Assembly: GCA_030428835.1 (NCBI GenBank)
Contig: JAUIEP010000012.1
Location: forward strand, 1 to 64,000
Direction of reading: 5' to 3'
DNA: 64,000 bases
Origin: Gammaproteobacteria bacterium
GTDB taxonomy: Bacteria; Pseudomonadota; Gammaproteobacteria; Pseudomonadales; Halieaceae
In this document: positions 1 to 10,482 of the stretch, one piece after another
Numbering within the stretch: position 1 is the stretch's first letter
How the letters are laid out: each line of letters opens with the position of its first letter
Made by a program: the position numbers and the translations under genes
The notes under the pieces: generated by a model
The model's database searches: none
The model's input: only the letters and a program-made list of their open reading frames with translations
Told to the model about the DNA's origin: nothing

Positions 1-1
1 C

Positions 2-655
2 GCGCCGCTGGGCAACGTGTTCATGGTGCCGCCGGGCGAGAGCCTGCAGGCGCAGAGCGACGGCTGCTGCGAGCAGACCTCGCTGCTGTGCGAATTTGAA
101 CCCGACCAGATGAACGACTGGCTGGATACCGACATCCAGTGGTCCGACGGCAGCCTGCTCGCGGGCCTGGATATCCGCCACGGCAACATCCGCCTGCTGC
201 TGGAGCGGCTGGCCGCGGAGGCGCGGCACCCGGGCTTTGCCAGCGCAACCCTCACCGAACTGATCGCCGCGCAACTCGCGGTGGAGCTGGCGCGCTATCA
301 CCTGGCCTTGTCGGAAGAGGGCGGCAGCGGCGGTTTGCCCACCTGGCGCCTGCGCCTGATCGACGAGCGCCTGGAGGAGGGGGGCGAGATGCCCAGCCTC
401 GCTGAACTCGCCACGCTGTGCGGGCTGTCCGTGCGCCAGCTCACGCGGGGGTTTCGCGCGAGTCGCGGCTGTTCCATCGGCGATTACATGGCGGGGCAGC
501 GCGTGATGCGGGCGCGGGAGTTGCTGGCGACCGATACCAGCGTGAAAACCATTGCCTACACGCTCGGTTTTTCCTCGCCGTCGAGTTTTTGCTACGCCTT
601 CCGCCGCGCGACCGGGGAATCCCCGGGGCGCTATCGCCAGCGGCAGCGCGGCTGA
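2..655 (+). CDS. AraC-family transcriptional regulator, C-terminal part (5' end probably outside the window)
   Basis: ORF 17..655 with C-terminal HTH (SLAELATLCGLSVRQLTRGFRASRG...IAYTLGFSSPSSFCYAFRRATGESPGRYR); frame stays open to the left edge. Confidence 0.85.
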   Translation, partial: APLGNVFMVPPGESLQAQSDGCCEQTSLLCEFEPDQMNDWLDTDIQWSDGSLLAGLDIRHGNIRLLLERLAAEARHPGFASATLTELIAAQLAVELARYHLALSEEGGSGGLPTWRLRLIDERLEEGGEMPSLAELATLCGLSVRQLTRGFRASRGCSIGDYMAGQRVMRARELLATDTSVKTIAYTLGFSSPSSFCYAFRRATGESPGRYRQRQRG

Positions 656-668
656 CGCGCGCCGCGTA

Positions 669-1532
669 TCAGCGGTAGAGGTACCCCGCGTCGAGTCCCA
701 GCCGCACGCAGGCCTGGGCCGGCGGCGCGCTGCGAATCACCAGCCTGTCGAAGATCCTGCCGGTCAGCCTGATCATGCCGCGTTGCCAGCCGGCGAGGTC
801 GTACTGCGCGCCCAGCCCCAGCAGGTCGCGCACCTGCGGCGGCAGCAGCGTGACGGCGGCGCGCAGGTAGTATTTCTCCAGCGGTCGCAGCGGCCAGGGC
901 AGGCTGTGTGTGCGGCGCATGATGTCCAGGAATTCGAGCACGATGGGGTGCGCCTCCAGCGCCGTGAACATACGCTCGAACAGCGCCACCTGCTCCGCCT
1001 CGTTGCGCGGTGAACCCGGCGCGCCGTACAGCGCCGCGGCGGGCAGCGCCTCGGCGTAGAAGCGGTCCCGGTCTGCTTGCGACAAGGGCGCAACGAAACG
1101 GTGATACGCCTGCAGGAAGCCGTAGGACGCGGTCACCTGCACCCAGTCCATCAGCTCGGGCTGCAACGCCTCGTAGGGCTGGCCGTCGGGCGTCACGCCC
1201 GCCACGCGGCTGTGCATGCGCGTGATGCCGGCGATCATCTTCTCGGCGTCGCTCGCCGGACCGTACACCGTCATCATGGCGGCGAGACCCGTGCGCTGCA
1301 TGCGCGGCAGCGGGTCGGTGCGAAACGTCGTGTGTTCCCATACGCCCGTGCGCACGCGCGGCTCGGCCAGTTCCAGCAACACCGCCGTGATGCCGCCGAT
1401 ATACAGCGCCACCGGATTCTTGAAGACGCGCCAGGACACGGAGTCGGGCGCTGCCAGCGCGGGTTCGCCCGCGGGCTGTGTGAAGTCCACCTGTGGCATC
1501 GCGATGCGGCTGCGTTTCAGTGCGGCGGTCAT
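669..1532 (-). CDS. MpaB-like/DUF2236 family oxygenase
   Basis: 287 aa; pattern VALYIGGITAVLLELAEPRVRTGVWEHTTFRTDPLPRMQRT typical of DUF2236/MpaB. Confidence 0.75.
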   Translation of the reverse strand: MTAALKRSRIAMPQVDFTQPAGEPALAAPDSVSWRVFKNPVALYIGGITAVLLELAEPRVRTGVWEHTTFRTDPLPRMQRTGLAAMMTVYGPASDAEKMIAGITRMHSRVAGVTPDGQPYEALQPELMDWVQVTASYGFLQAYHRFVAPLSQADRDRFYAEALPAAALYGAPGSPRNEAEQVALFERMFTALEAHPIVLEFLDIMRRTHSLPWPLRPLEKYYLRAAVTLLPPQVRDLLGLGAQYDLAGWQRGMIRLTGRIFDRLVIRSAPPAQACVRLGLDAGYLYR

Positions 1533-1560
1533 GTCGGTTCCTCGTGTGCCGTGGGCGTTG

Positions 1561-4005
1561 TCAGAAGCGGTAGTCGAGCGTGACGCCCCAGGTGCGCGCC
1601 TTGCCCGGGAAGCGGATCGTGGTGTTGGCGCCCTGGGTCACCGTGAGCCAGTAGTACTCGTCCGTGAGGTTCGAGACCCAGGCCGTGGCGCCCCACTTGC
1701 CGTCCAGCGCCTGCAGGCCGACGCTCGCATTGATGATCGAGTAACTGTCGATGGCGTACTCGTCCGTGCCCGCGAGGTCGGCGTGTGCCTCGGACTGGTA
1801 GCGGCCGTTGGCCGTGGCCTGGATGCCGAGGTTTGCCGTCAGCGGCTGCGTGTAGAGCAGCGTGAGGCTGGCGGTCGTGTCCGGGCTGTACAGGAACTCG
1901 CTGCCGTCGAGGTCCACGAGTTCGCCGTTGAAGTCGATCCCCTGGTAGTCGTTGACCTGGGTTTCGAGGAACGTCGCCGCGGCGATCGCGGTGAGCTGCG
2001 GGGTGATCAGCCACGACACCTCGGTGTCGAGTCCGTAGGCCTCGGTGTCGGGGACGTTGTCCAGGCGCGGCAGGACGGTGTAGATGGGGTCTGCGAACAG
2101 CACCGCGAGTTGCTTGTCCTCGTAGTCGTAGTAGAACGCCGTGGCGTTGGCCTGCACGCGTCCCTCCAGCAGCGTGGCCTTGGTGCCGAGCTCGTACGCC
2201 AGCAGTTTCTCCTGCTTCACGGGGCGGTTCTGGAATGCGATGTTGGCGGGGTTGACCGGGGTCTCACCCGACTTGGCGCCGTGCGACACGCTGGCGAACA
2301 GCAAGATTTCCTCCTGCGGCCACCAGTTCAATGCCAGGCGCCAGGCGACGTTGTCCTCGTTCAGCTCGGACTCCACGAGCCCGAACCGGCCCTCCTCGAT
2401 GAAGAACGTGTTGCAGTCGCCCTCGTCGATCTCGTCGGCCAGCACACCGTAGTTCTGCAGGAACAGCGCCCGGTTGGCGATGTTCACGTTGGGCAGCATG
2501 TTACCGTTGAAGTCGCGCGAACAGCCGGCGTAGTCCTGCGTGTCCTCGGTGTAGCGCAGGCCCGTGGTGACCGAGAAGTCCTCGCGCAGGCGCCACTCGG
2601 CATTGGCGAACACGCTCCAGGACTCTGTGTCGAAGTTGGCTTCGTCGCGAAACGTGCGAAACGCCTGGCTGGCGTCCACGGCCGTGTAGCCGCGGGTGTT
2701 GAAGGGCGTTCCCAGCAACGACAGTGTGCCGGCGCGCACGAGGCCCACGTTGGCGTTCTCGCCCAGCAGCGTGCGGTTGGAGTCCAGCAGTTCGTCGTTG
2801 GCGTAGTAGGCGCCGAGCAGCCAGTTGACCTTGTCCAGGCTGCCCTCGAGCCGCAACTCCTGTGAGTAGCTCTCGATCTCCCCGTCCATGTCCTGCAGCA
2901 GCAGCTCGTAGGGCGCGCCGCTGAAATCCGTAACACCCCGGCGCTTGAGATCCTGGTAGGCGCTCAGTGACACGAGACGCATGGTGTCGGTCAGTTCATA
3001 ACTGACGTGCAGCGCGAGCGCGTGCAGGCGGCTGTCCTCGTCGAGGTCGCCCGGGATGCCCAGGCCCGTGCCGACATCCATGCTGCGCGGGCCGCGCGGG
3101 GCCCAGTCCGCCTCCGTGTTGTCGTTCGGCTGGTTCTGCGCCACGTAGTCGACGAGTCCGGGCGCGTTGAACGGGCTGTTGACCGTGGAGGGGCTGAGTC
3201 CGATCGCCTGCGCGGCGAGCATGTCGGACTTGTTTTCCCAGCCGTTGTAGGACGCCTCGATGAGCATCCGGTCCGTGGGTTGCCACGACAGGATGAGCCG
3301 CGCACCGCTGCGATCCACCTCGCCCAGCTCCTCGCCGCGGCTGTTCGATTCCTGCCAGCCCTCGCGGCTGCGCTCGGTGCGGAAGGCGAGACGGGCGCTC
3401 AGGCTGTCGCCCAGCGGGCCGCTGAGCATGCCCTCCAGGTTGGTTGTCTCGTAGTTGCCCAGTTCCCCGCGCACCATGCCCTCGAACTCGTCGCCCGGCT
3501 TGTTGGTCACGAGGTTGATCAGCCCCGCCGTCGTGTTGCGGCCGAACAGGGTGCCCTGCGGGCCTTTCAATACCTCGATGCGCTGCAGGTCGTACACGGG
3601 TCCGGCATTGAGCGAGGGGTAGGGGTACGCGACCTCGTCCACGTAGGTACCCACGGTCGACTTGGCCGAGACATTGATCGTGTTGAAGCCGATGCCGCGC
3701 AGCGTGTACGTGGGCACGCCCTGGTAGCTCTGCGCCACCGTGAAGCTGGGGATCACCGCCGTGATGTCCTCCACGTCGGTGATGCGCAGGCGTTCGATCT
3801 GCTCGCCGGTCATGGTCTGGATGTCCATGCCGACCTCGTTGGCCGACTGCTCGGTGCGCTGGGCGGTCACCATGATGACCTCCAGTACCGGTCGCGCCGT
3901 TTCCGCCGCGGCGGCGCTGTGGGGCGGCAGGCTGCCCAGGATTGCGGCGATTGCGATGGCCAGCGGGACGGGCCGGGAACACGGATTGCGGGATATCGGG
4001 CGCAT
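1561..4005 (-). CDS. TonB-dependent receptor
   Basis: ORF 1561..4122; likely start MRPISRNPCSRPV with signal peptide; plug domain and C-terminal barrel ending TWGVTLDYRF. Confidence 0.92.
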   Translation of the reverse strand: MRPISRNPCSRPVPLAIAIAAILGSLPPHSAAAAETARPVLEVIMVTAQRTEQSANEVGMDIQTMTGEQIERLRITDVEDITAVIPSFTVAQSYQGVPTYTLRGIGFNTINVSAKSTVGTYVDEVAYPYPSLNAGPVYDLQRIEVLKGPQGTLFGRNTTAGLINLVTNKPGDEFEGMVRGELGNYETTNLEGMLSGPLGDSLSARLAFRTERSREGWQESNSRGEELGEVDRSGARLILSWQPTDRMLIEASYNGWENKSDMLAAQAIGLSPSTVNSPFNAPGLVDYVAQNQPNDNTEADWAPRGPRSMDVGTGLGIPGDLDEDSRLHALALHVSYELTDTMRLVSLSAYQDLKRRGVTDFSGAPYELLLQDMDGEIESYSQELRLEGSLDKVNWLLGAYYANDELLDSNRTLLGENANVGLVRAGTLSLLGTPFNTRGYTAVDASQAFRTFRDEANFDTESWSVFANAEWRLREDFSVTTGLRYTEDTQDYAGCSRDFNGNMLPNVNIANRALFLQNYGVLADEIDEGDCNTFFIEEGRFGLVESELNEDNVAWRLALNWWPQEEILLFASVSHGAKSGETPVNPANIAFQNRPVKQEKLLAYELGTKATLLEGRVQANATAFYYDYEDKQLAVLFADPIYTVLPRLDNVPDTEAYGLDTEVSWLITPQLTAIAAATFLETQVNDYQGIDFNGELVDLDGSEFLYSPDTTASLTLLYTQPLTANLGIQATANGRYQSEAHADLAGTDEYAIDSYSIINASVGLQALDGKWGATAWVSNLTDEYYWLTVTQGANTTIRFPGKARTWGVTLDYRF

Positions 4006-4167
4006 GTAGTTATCCTTATTTGCGGAAGTTGCCGACGTGGGCGCCGGTGCTGTCGACAGTATGGACCTTCGCCGCGCTAAAACCATGACCGAATCCGGCA
4101 CAGGATTGACCGTCAGCGGCAAAATGCTCTACTTTCAATGCTTTGTAAGCGAGACGCGTGACTTGCG

Positions 4168-5184
4168 GTGACAGGGCGGACCTCCGTACATATCAGCACC
4201 GTGAACGCCATGCTGGCGGGCTGCCGGCGGCGCGGGGTCGAGCCGGGGCGCATCATGGAACGGATCGGCGAACCCGCCGCGCTGCTTGCTGACCCGGACG
4301 CGCGCTTTCCCAAGAGCCGTATCGGCGACCTGCTGGCGGCCATTGCCGTGGAGCTGCAAGACGAAACCCTGGGTTTCCTCGAGCGGGCCACGCCGCCCGG
4401 CGGCATGGCGATGTGGGTCCATGCCTCCATCACCAGCCGCACACTGCGCGAGGCGATCGAGCGCTGGATACTGTTCTGGCACATGGTGCACCGCGAGCAG
4501 CGCACGACCCTGGCACTGGACGGCGACCAGGCGCGCATCATGACCGTGTTCAACGATGCGAGCGATCTCGACCGCAGCGCGTTCGTCACGTGGCTGATGT
4601 TCCTCATGGTGCGTTTCTCGAGCTGGCTCATCGGCAAGCCGTTGCTGCTGGACCGGCTGTGCTTCACGTTCGGCCCGCCCGCCGACCCGGATGATTTCAC
4701 TGACATGTTTCCCGCAAGGCACTATTTCTCGCACACCTGCAACAGCGTCGATTTCAACCGGCGTTTCCTCGACATGGCGGTGGTCCGGACGCCCGACGAT
4801 GTGCGCGCGTTCGCGCGCCAGCTGCCACACCTGATGTCGGTGCAACGCGCGGACCAGAGCATGACGGCCCGTATTCGCCGCATGGTGCAGGCGACGGGTA
4901 GCGCGGAGGCGGCCTCGCTGCAGGCCGTGGCGGTGGAGTTGGGTGTGAGTGAGGACACCATTCGGCGACGGCTCAAGAAGGAGGGCAGCTCCTTCTCCGA
5001 GATACGCGAAAGTGTGCGCCGCGATATCGCGGTCTACCACCTGGAATCCATGCAGACGTCGATCAACGCGATCGCGGATATGCTCGGTTTTTCCGAACCC
5101 AGCGCGTTCAATCGTGCCTTCAAGCGGTGGACCGGCCAGACGCCCGGTGACTTCCGCCGTGAGCACACCGCTGCGCGGCCCTAG
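4168..5184 (+). CDS. AraC-family transcriptional regulator with N-terminal ligand-binding-like domain
   Basis: 338 aa; C-terminal HTH (VAVELGVSEDTIRRRLKKEGSSF...IADMLGFSEPSAFNRAFKRWTGQTPGDFR); divergent from the TonB receptor. Confidence 0.88.
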   Translation: MTGRTSVHISTVNAMLAGCRRRGVEPGRIMERIGEPAALLADPDARFPKSRIGDLLAAIAVELQDETLGFLERATPPGGMAMWVHASITSRTLREAIERWILFWHMVHREQRTTLALDGDQARIMTVFNDASDLDRSAFVTWLMFLMVRFSSWLIGKPLLLDRLCFTFGPPADPDDFTDMFPARHYFSHTCNSVDFNRRFLDMAVVRTPDDVRAFARQLPHLMSVQRADQSMTARIRRMVQATGSAEAASLQAVAVELGVSEDTIRRRLKKEGSSFSEIRESVRRDIAVYHLESMQTSINAIADMLGFSEPSAFNRAFKRWTGQTPGDFRREHTAARP

Positions 5185-5225
5185 TACCCGTCCTGTCCGC
5201 CCGGAATGCGATTCCCGGCGTACCT

Positions 5226-6488
5226 TCAGGGCGCGCCGCGGTAGATGTCGCCGTCCTTCATGATCATGACGATGCGCTCGCGCTCGGTGAGCAGGGCGAG
5301 GTCGGCCAGCGGGTCGCCGTCCACCAGCAGCATGTCGGCGAGCATGCCCTCGGCCAGCGTGCCGAGGTCGCCCTCGCGGCGCATGGCGAGACCGCCGTTG
5401 CGCGTGGCGCACACCAGCGCCTCGGCCGGCGAGTAGCCGTAGTAGTCCACGAAGTACTGCAGCTCGCGGGCCTGCGTGCCCTGCATGTTCCAGGTGAAGC
5501 CGTAGTCGCCGCCGATCAGGTGGCGGATGCCGCGCTTGCGCAACTCCGTGTGGGTCTTGACCGACTCCTCGATCAGGTGCCCGATGCCCATGGCCTCGGT
5601 CACCTCGCGCGGCATGCCGTGCGGCGCGCCCTCGTGCCACATGGTGTGGAAGAGGCCGATGGTCGGCGCCACGAACACGCGGTCCTTCGCTGCCTCCAGC
5701 ATGTCGAGGGTCTCCTCGTCGCTGTACTCCGCGTGGTAGATCATGTCGACGCCGGCGATCAGCGAGTTGCGGATGGCGCCGATGGAGCGCGCGTGCACGT
5801 TGACCATCTTGCCGAAGGCGTGGGCCGTGTCCACGGCCATCTGGATCTCCTCCAGAGACATGGTGGTGCAGTGCGCGGGAATGTCGGGGTAGAACGGGTC
5901 GCCGGACACGTCGAGCTTGATATTGTCGCAGCCCTCGCGGCAGGCGATGCGCACCGCCTTGCGCATCTCCTCCGGCCCGTTTACGACCTGTGACGGCGAG
6001 GTGCCGGTGGACGGTTCATAGCAGTTGCGCGGGTTGTGCAGGCGGCTCTCGTCTCCCAGGCCCCCGGTGACGGTGATCTCCAGCGAGCCCGCGCGGATGC
6101 GCGGGCCGGGCAGGCGCCCGGCGTCGACCTCGTTGCGCACCGCCACGCCGAGGCGCAACTTGGCCTCCGACGCGCCGTAGGCGCTGGTGAAACCGTGTTC
6201 CAGCAGTGTCTGCGCCACGCGCGCGGTGAGGAACGCGTGTTCCTCGGGCGGCGGGGCGATGAGGTCCTCGGTGCAGGTGAAGGCGTCGAAGGACAGGTGG
6301 GCGTGACCTTCCACCATGCCCGGCATGAGGAACTTGCCCGTGCCGTCGATGACGGTATCGGCCGTGGCGCCGCTGTCGCCGGCCACGACCGACGTGATGC
6401 GATTGCCGGTCACCAGCACGTCGCCGGTGAAGGTGTCCGCTCCGGTGCCGTCGAAGATGGTTGCGTTGCGTATCAGGGTGGTGGTCAT
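5226..6488 (-). CDS. Amidohydrolase family protein
   Basis: 420 aa; MPGMVEGHAHLS metal-binding motif, NIKLDVSG lysine region, C-terminal LAEGMLADMLLVDGDPL. Confidence 0.88.
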   Translation of the reverse strand: MTTTLIRNATIFDGTGADTFTGDVLVTGNRITSVVAGDSGATADTVIDGTGKFLMPGMVEGHAHLSFDAFTCTEDLIAPPPEEHAFLTARVAQTLLEHGFTSAYGASEAKLRLGVAVRNEVDAGRLPGPRIRAGSLEITVTGGLGDESRLHNPRNCYEPSTGTSPSQVVNGPEEMRKAVRIACREGCDNIKLDVSGDPFYPDIPAHCTTMSLEEIQMAVDTAHAFGKMVNVHARSIGAIRNSLIAGVDMIYHAEYSDEETLDMLEAAKDRVFVAPTIGLFHTMWHEGAPHGMPREVTEAMGIGHLIEESVKTHTELRKRGIRHLIGGDYGFTWNMQGTQARELQYFVDYYGYSPAEALVCATRNGGLAMRREGDLGTLAEGMLADMLLVDGDPLADLALLTERERIVMIMKDGDIYRGAP

Positions 6489-6604
6489 GGCGGAACTCCG
6501 GTCTGTCGCTGGTCGGTCCTGGCCTGCTATCTACGCACATGCCACGCCCGTGCGCGTGACTGTGCCGGTAACTGCTCTTGCCTGCCGCGGCGGCCCCGGG
6601 CGCG

Positions 6605-7132
6605 TCAGGCGCGCCCGCCGGGCGCGAATAAACGATGGCTGAAGAAGTCCTGTTCGGCGTCGCGCGTGACACAGCCGGACGTCGCCGGTTCCGGCGCGGG
6701 ACGGCGGCTGCGCAGGTCGTAGGACACGAGGCGCGCGGCGAAGCGCCAGCGACCGTCCGCGCAGCGCCGGTAGCGATCGAGGTAACGCACGCACATGAAG
6801 TCCTCCTGCCAGCCGTCCGCCCCGTCGGGGATGATGTGGTAGGCCAGCGCGTAGACCTCGCCCTGCGCCTCGTCGCCGTCCACCGATACGAGGTGATTGC
6901 ATACGTGGTGGCCGCTGTAGCGGATGTACGGAAAGCTCTGTTCGAGGAAGTCCACGTAGGCTCCGGCCGGGCCGTCGAACGTGTCGCCGTGGGTGTCGGT
7001 CCCGTCCTCGGTGTACAGCGAGCGCAGCAGCGCCGGGTCCTTGCGATCCACGCCGCGACAGTACAGCAGCGCGAGTTCGCGGATGTCCTCCTTCGCTTGC
7101 AGTACCGACAGGGCGTCTGGGTTGCCTGGCAT
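6605..7132 (-). CDS. NTF2-like/SnoaL-like protein
   Basis: 175 aa; IRELALLYCRGVDRKDPALLRSLYTEDGTDTHGD. Confidence 0.75.
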   Translation of the reverse strand: MPGNPDALSVLQAKEDIRELALLYCRGVDRKDPALLRSLYTEDGTDTHGDTFDGPAGAYVDFLEQSFPYIRYSGHHVCNHLVSVDGDEAQGEVYALAYHIIPDGADGWQEDFMCVRYLDRYRRCADGRWRFAARLVSYDLRSRRPAPEPATSGCVTRDAEQDFFSHRLFAPGGRA

Positions 7133-7154
7133 GCGGGTATCCTCGCCGGAGCGC

Positions 7155-7976
7155 TTACAGCGCGAATGAATAGCCGCCGTTCACGGGATAGGTCTGGCCG
7201 GTTATCCAGCTCGCGGCGTCGGAACACAGGAACACGACCATGCCGCTGACATCCTGCGGCTCGCCGTAGCGGCGCAGCGCGTAGCGCGACAACTGCGCCT
7301 TCGCGCGGTCGCTCTGCAGGAAGTCCTCGAGTTCCTGGCCTTCCAGCGGCGGCACCAGGGTGGACAGCGAGACGCAGTTGGCGGTGATGCCGTAGCGCCC
7401 GGTCTCACGCGCGAGCGCCCGCATGAAGCCCGCGGCGCCGGCCTTGGCGGCGGAGTAGGCCGTGAGGCGCGCATCGCCCACGCGGCCGGCGTCGGAGATG
7501 ATCGAGACGATGCGGCCGCGGCGCGCCTTGACCATGCCGGGCGCAATCGCGTGGCAACAGTTCATCACGCCGTACAGGTTGGTGTGGAAGAAACGCGCCC
7601 AGTCCTCGGGCTGTGTCTCCCAGAATTCCGGCGAGAAGCCCATGCGGCTGTCCGGTCCCGCGTTACCCGCGTTGTTGACGAGCAGGGTGATGGGTCCCAG
7701 CGCGTCGGTTGCGCCGGCCACGGCGGACGTCACGCTGTCGAGGTCGCCGACATCGGCCACGGCCGCCGCTGCGGGCACGCCGAGTGCGCGCACCTCCTCG
7801 ACCACGGCCTCCGCTTTTTCCGCATCGAAGTCGTTGATGGCCACGCCGCCGGCGTTGTGCCTTGCGAGCGCCAGGGCGATGTCGCGGCCCAGGCCCTGGC
7901 CCGCGCCGCTGACGAATGCGACCTGGCCACCGAGGTCCAGCAGGTTGTCTTCGCTCATGCGCCATCCCGTTGCCAC
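7155..7976 (-). CDS. Short-chain dehydrogenase/reductase
   Basis: 273 aa; FVSGAGQGLGRDIA, NNAGNAGP, YSAAKAGAAGFMRALA and C-terminal YPVNGGYSF. Confidence 0.92.
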   Translation of the reverse strand: MATGWRMSEDNLLDLGGQVAFVSGAGQGLGRDIALALARHNAGGVAINDFDAEKAEAVVEEVRALGVPAAAAVADVGDLDSVTSAVAGATDALGPITLLVNNAGNAGPDSRMGFSPEFWETQPEDWARFFHTNLYGVMNCCHAIAPGMVKARRGRIVSIISDAGRVGDARLTAYSAAKAGAAGFMRALARETGRYGITANCVSLSTLVPPLEGQELEDFLQSDRAKAQLSRYALRRYGEPQDVSGMVVFLCSDAASWITGQTYPVNGGYSFAL

Positions 7977-8073
7977 GAGGCAGACTGCGCGCCGACGTGG
8001 ACTTAAGAAAACAACAGTGATGTTTAGTTGACAGCGCCATGGTAAATGCAGCTAAATCGTTTGCCAACAGTTT

Positions 8074-8805
8074 TTGCGCGGCGGGAGCGGGACAGTGGCG
8101 ACATATGTGTTGGTGCATGGCGGCGGTCACGGCGGGTGGTGTTACCAGAGTGTGGCGCGCCTGCTGCGCGCGGCCGGTCACGAGGTGTACACACCGACAC
8201 TGACGGGCCTCGGCGAGCGCGCGCACCTGGTCAGTCCGCAGGTGGATCTCGACATGCATATCACCGACGTGGTGAACGTGTTGCATTACGAGGACCTGCG
8301 CGACGTGATACTCGTGGGCCACAGTTACGGCGGCATGGTGATGACGGGCGTGGCCGATCGCGCCACCGACCGCATCGGCCACATGGTGTACCTGGACGCC
8401 GCCACACCGGAAAACGGCCAGTCCCTCGAGGATGTCGCCGGCCTGTACATGGAGCTGGCGCGCGCCGACGGGCAGGTCATCGACGGCGTCGAACTCGTGC
8501 TCTTTCCGGGCAAGGACCCGATGAACTACTTCGGCATTACCGACCCGGCGCAGATCGAGTGGATGAAGCCGAAGCTCACGCCGCACCCGTACCGCTGTTT
8601 CGAACAGAAGCTGGTGCTGGAGAACGAGGCCGCGGTGCGCGCGCTGCCGGAGACGCACATCGTGTGTACCAACACGATGGAGACCCGCGACCTCGACGCG
8701 TTGCGCGAGGCGTCGCAGGGCCGCCTGTGGGATGTGGACACCGGCCACGACCTGATGATCTCGGAACCGGAAGCCGTTGCCGAACTGCTGCTGCGGGTAG
8801 CCTGA
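8074..8805 (+). CDS. Alpha/beta hydrolase (esterase-like)
   Basis: 243 aa; VLVHGGGHGGWCYQ, nucleophile elbow VGHSYGGMV, C-terminal DTGHDLMISEP. Confidence 0.88.
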   Translation: MRGGSGTVATYVLVHGGGHGGWCYQSVARLLRAAGHEVYTPTLTGLGERAHLVSPQVDLDMHITDVVNVLHYEDLRDVILVGHSYGGMVMTGVADRATDRIGHMVYLDAATPENGQSLEDVAGLYMELARADGQVIDGVELVLFPGKDPMNYFGITDPAQIEWMKPKLTPHPYRCFEQKLVLENEAAVRALPETHIVCTNTMETRDLDALREASQGRLWDVDTGHDLMISEPEAVAELLLRVA

Positions 8806-8842
8806 GTTTTCTTTCGCGGGCGGGCCGCCCGCTGGCGCGCGG

Positions 8843-10189
8843 TCAGCCGAGCAGCCGCACGATCGCCCGGGACGCGTTGATCTTGCCCTTCCCGAAGTAT
8901 TCCTCGTGGTTGATCTCGATGTTCTGCACGTCGTACAGGTAGTTGACCATGATGCCCGCCGACTGCAGCTTGCCGTTGCGCGTCAGGTCCGCGCCCCAGT
9001 GCAGTTGGTGCAGGCTGGCGCCGTTCCCCAGGTGAAAGCGCGCGACCGGGTCCACGGCCAGGCCGTTGCGTTTCTCGCGCAGCAGGTAGTGGGCGCACAA
9101 TCGCATCAGCGCGGCGCGCACCTCGTCGCCGACCACCGCGCCGATCGGCTGCCTGACTTTTTCCGCGGTGTCGGCATCGACGAGCTCGGACAGGTCGGTG
9201 TCCTGCAGCCATTTCCTGAAGCCGGGGATGGGCGAGAGGGTGACGAAGGTATTCAGTGAGTCGCTTTCGCTCGCGAGGATGCTCACCACGTTCTTGATCA
9301 GGAAGTTGCCGAAGGATATGCCCGCCAGGCCGGGATGGCAGTTGCTGATGGAGTAGAAGACGACGGTCGTGGCCTGCTCGATCGGCAGCGCCGTGCGCTC
9401 CACCGCGATCAGCGGCGCAATGGAGTCGGGTATCTGGTTGGTCAGCGCGACCTCGACGAACACGATCGGATCGTCGCCCATCGCGGGGTGCAGGAACGCG
9501 AAACAGCGGCGGTCGCCCTTGAGCCGCCCGCGCAGGTCCTCCCAGCCGTTGATTTCGTGTACGGCCTCGTACGCGAAGAGTTTTTCCAGCAGGCTGGCGG
9601 GCGAGGACCAGTCGATCTGCCGCAACTCCAAAAAGCCCTTGTTGAACCAGTACACGAACAGGTGCTTGAGGTCGGAATCCACGCCGGCCAGCTGCGGTTG
9701 TTCCGGTAGCAGGTCCAGCACGTCGCCCCTCAAGCCCACCAGGGTGCTGGTGCCGCCGGGCGCCATGTTGATGCGGCGAAACAGTTTTCTTCGCGGCGCC
9801 TCCACGGCGTGGGCAATGCGCTCGAGGTTCTTCTGCGTGGGGTCCTCGCTGTAATCCTGCGAGGCGCGCAGGATGGCCGCCTGGTCCACATCGAAGTCCT
9901 GCGCGAGGCTGTTGAGGAACTGCAGTTTCTGCTCGTCGTCGAGGTGCGTGTAGCCGCTCGCGATCTCCTCCGCCAGTGCGATGCCCGAGGCCTCCCCGCG
10001 GTGCTCGATGAGATCCTTGCACAGCGTTATGAGTGACTGCGCGGTGTTGTCGAACAGGGCGTTTGCCGGCAGTTGTTTGGCCAACAGTTCCCTGCCCACG
10101 CTGATCACGGATTTCAGGGCCCTGTAGAAGGGCAGGGTAGTGGTCGTCGGGTTGTCGCCCACGCTCTTGTCGGGGGTACCAAATGGCAT
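8843..10189 (-). CDS. Malonyl-CoA decarboxylase family protein
   Basis: ORF 8843..10570, likely start MPFGTPDKSVGD; VVFYSISNCHPGLAGISFGNFLIKNV, FVTLSPIPGFRKWL, FHLGNGASLHQLHWGADLT. Confidence 0.88.
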   Translation of the reverse strand: MPFGTPDKSVGDNPTTTTLPFYRALKSVISVGRELLAKQLPANALFDNTAQSLITLCKDLIEHRGEASGIALAEEIASGYTHLDDEQKLQFLNSLAQDFDVDQAAILRASQDYSEDPTQKNLERIAHAVEAPRRKLFRRINMAPGGTSTLVGLRGDVLDLLPEQPQLAGVDSDLKHLFVYWFNKGFLELRQIDWSSPASLLEKLFAYEAVHEINGWEDLRGRLKGDRRCFAFLHPAMGDDPIVFVEVALTNQIPDSIAPLIAVERTALPIEQATTVVFYSISNCHPGLAGISFGNFLIKNVVSILASESDSLNTFVTLSPIPGFRKWLQDTDLSELVDADTAEKVRQPIGAVVGDEVRAALMRLCAHYLLREKRNGLAVDPVARFHLGNGASLHQLHWGADLTRNGKLQSAGIMVNYLYDVQNIEINHEEYFGKGKINASRAIVRLLG

Positions 10190-10482
10190 GTGTGTCAGGC
10201 TCTCTCTTCCAGGCGGTTGCGCGTGTGGCGGTTCGCGGGTGAACAACAGCCGCCGGCTGCGGCGCGCGGCGGTGCGGAACTCAAATGTACACCATTGTTG
10301 TATAATAAAGCATGTGGTGACCCTGTCCAGTGCCGGGTCGGACAGGCCGCGCGGGGCGCCGCAGCGACCAACGTGTGAATTTTGCGGCATTGCAGGATTG
10401 ATGCCGGTCACGTGGTTCTCCGGGGGGGCCGGCCGGGGTACCCTGACGGCACAACGAATAAGAAGCCCAAGGGGATATCCGC

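Noticed and set aside
1216-2865. 549-aa + strand ORF opposite the TonB receptor (also 3007..4080)
   Set aside because: Spurious antisense frames; no recognisable domain and fully overlapped by a clear TonB-dependent receptor.
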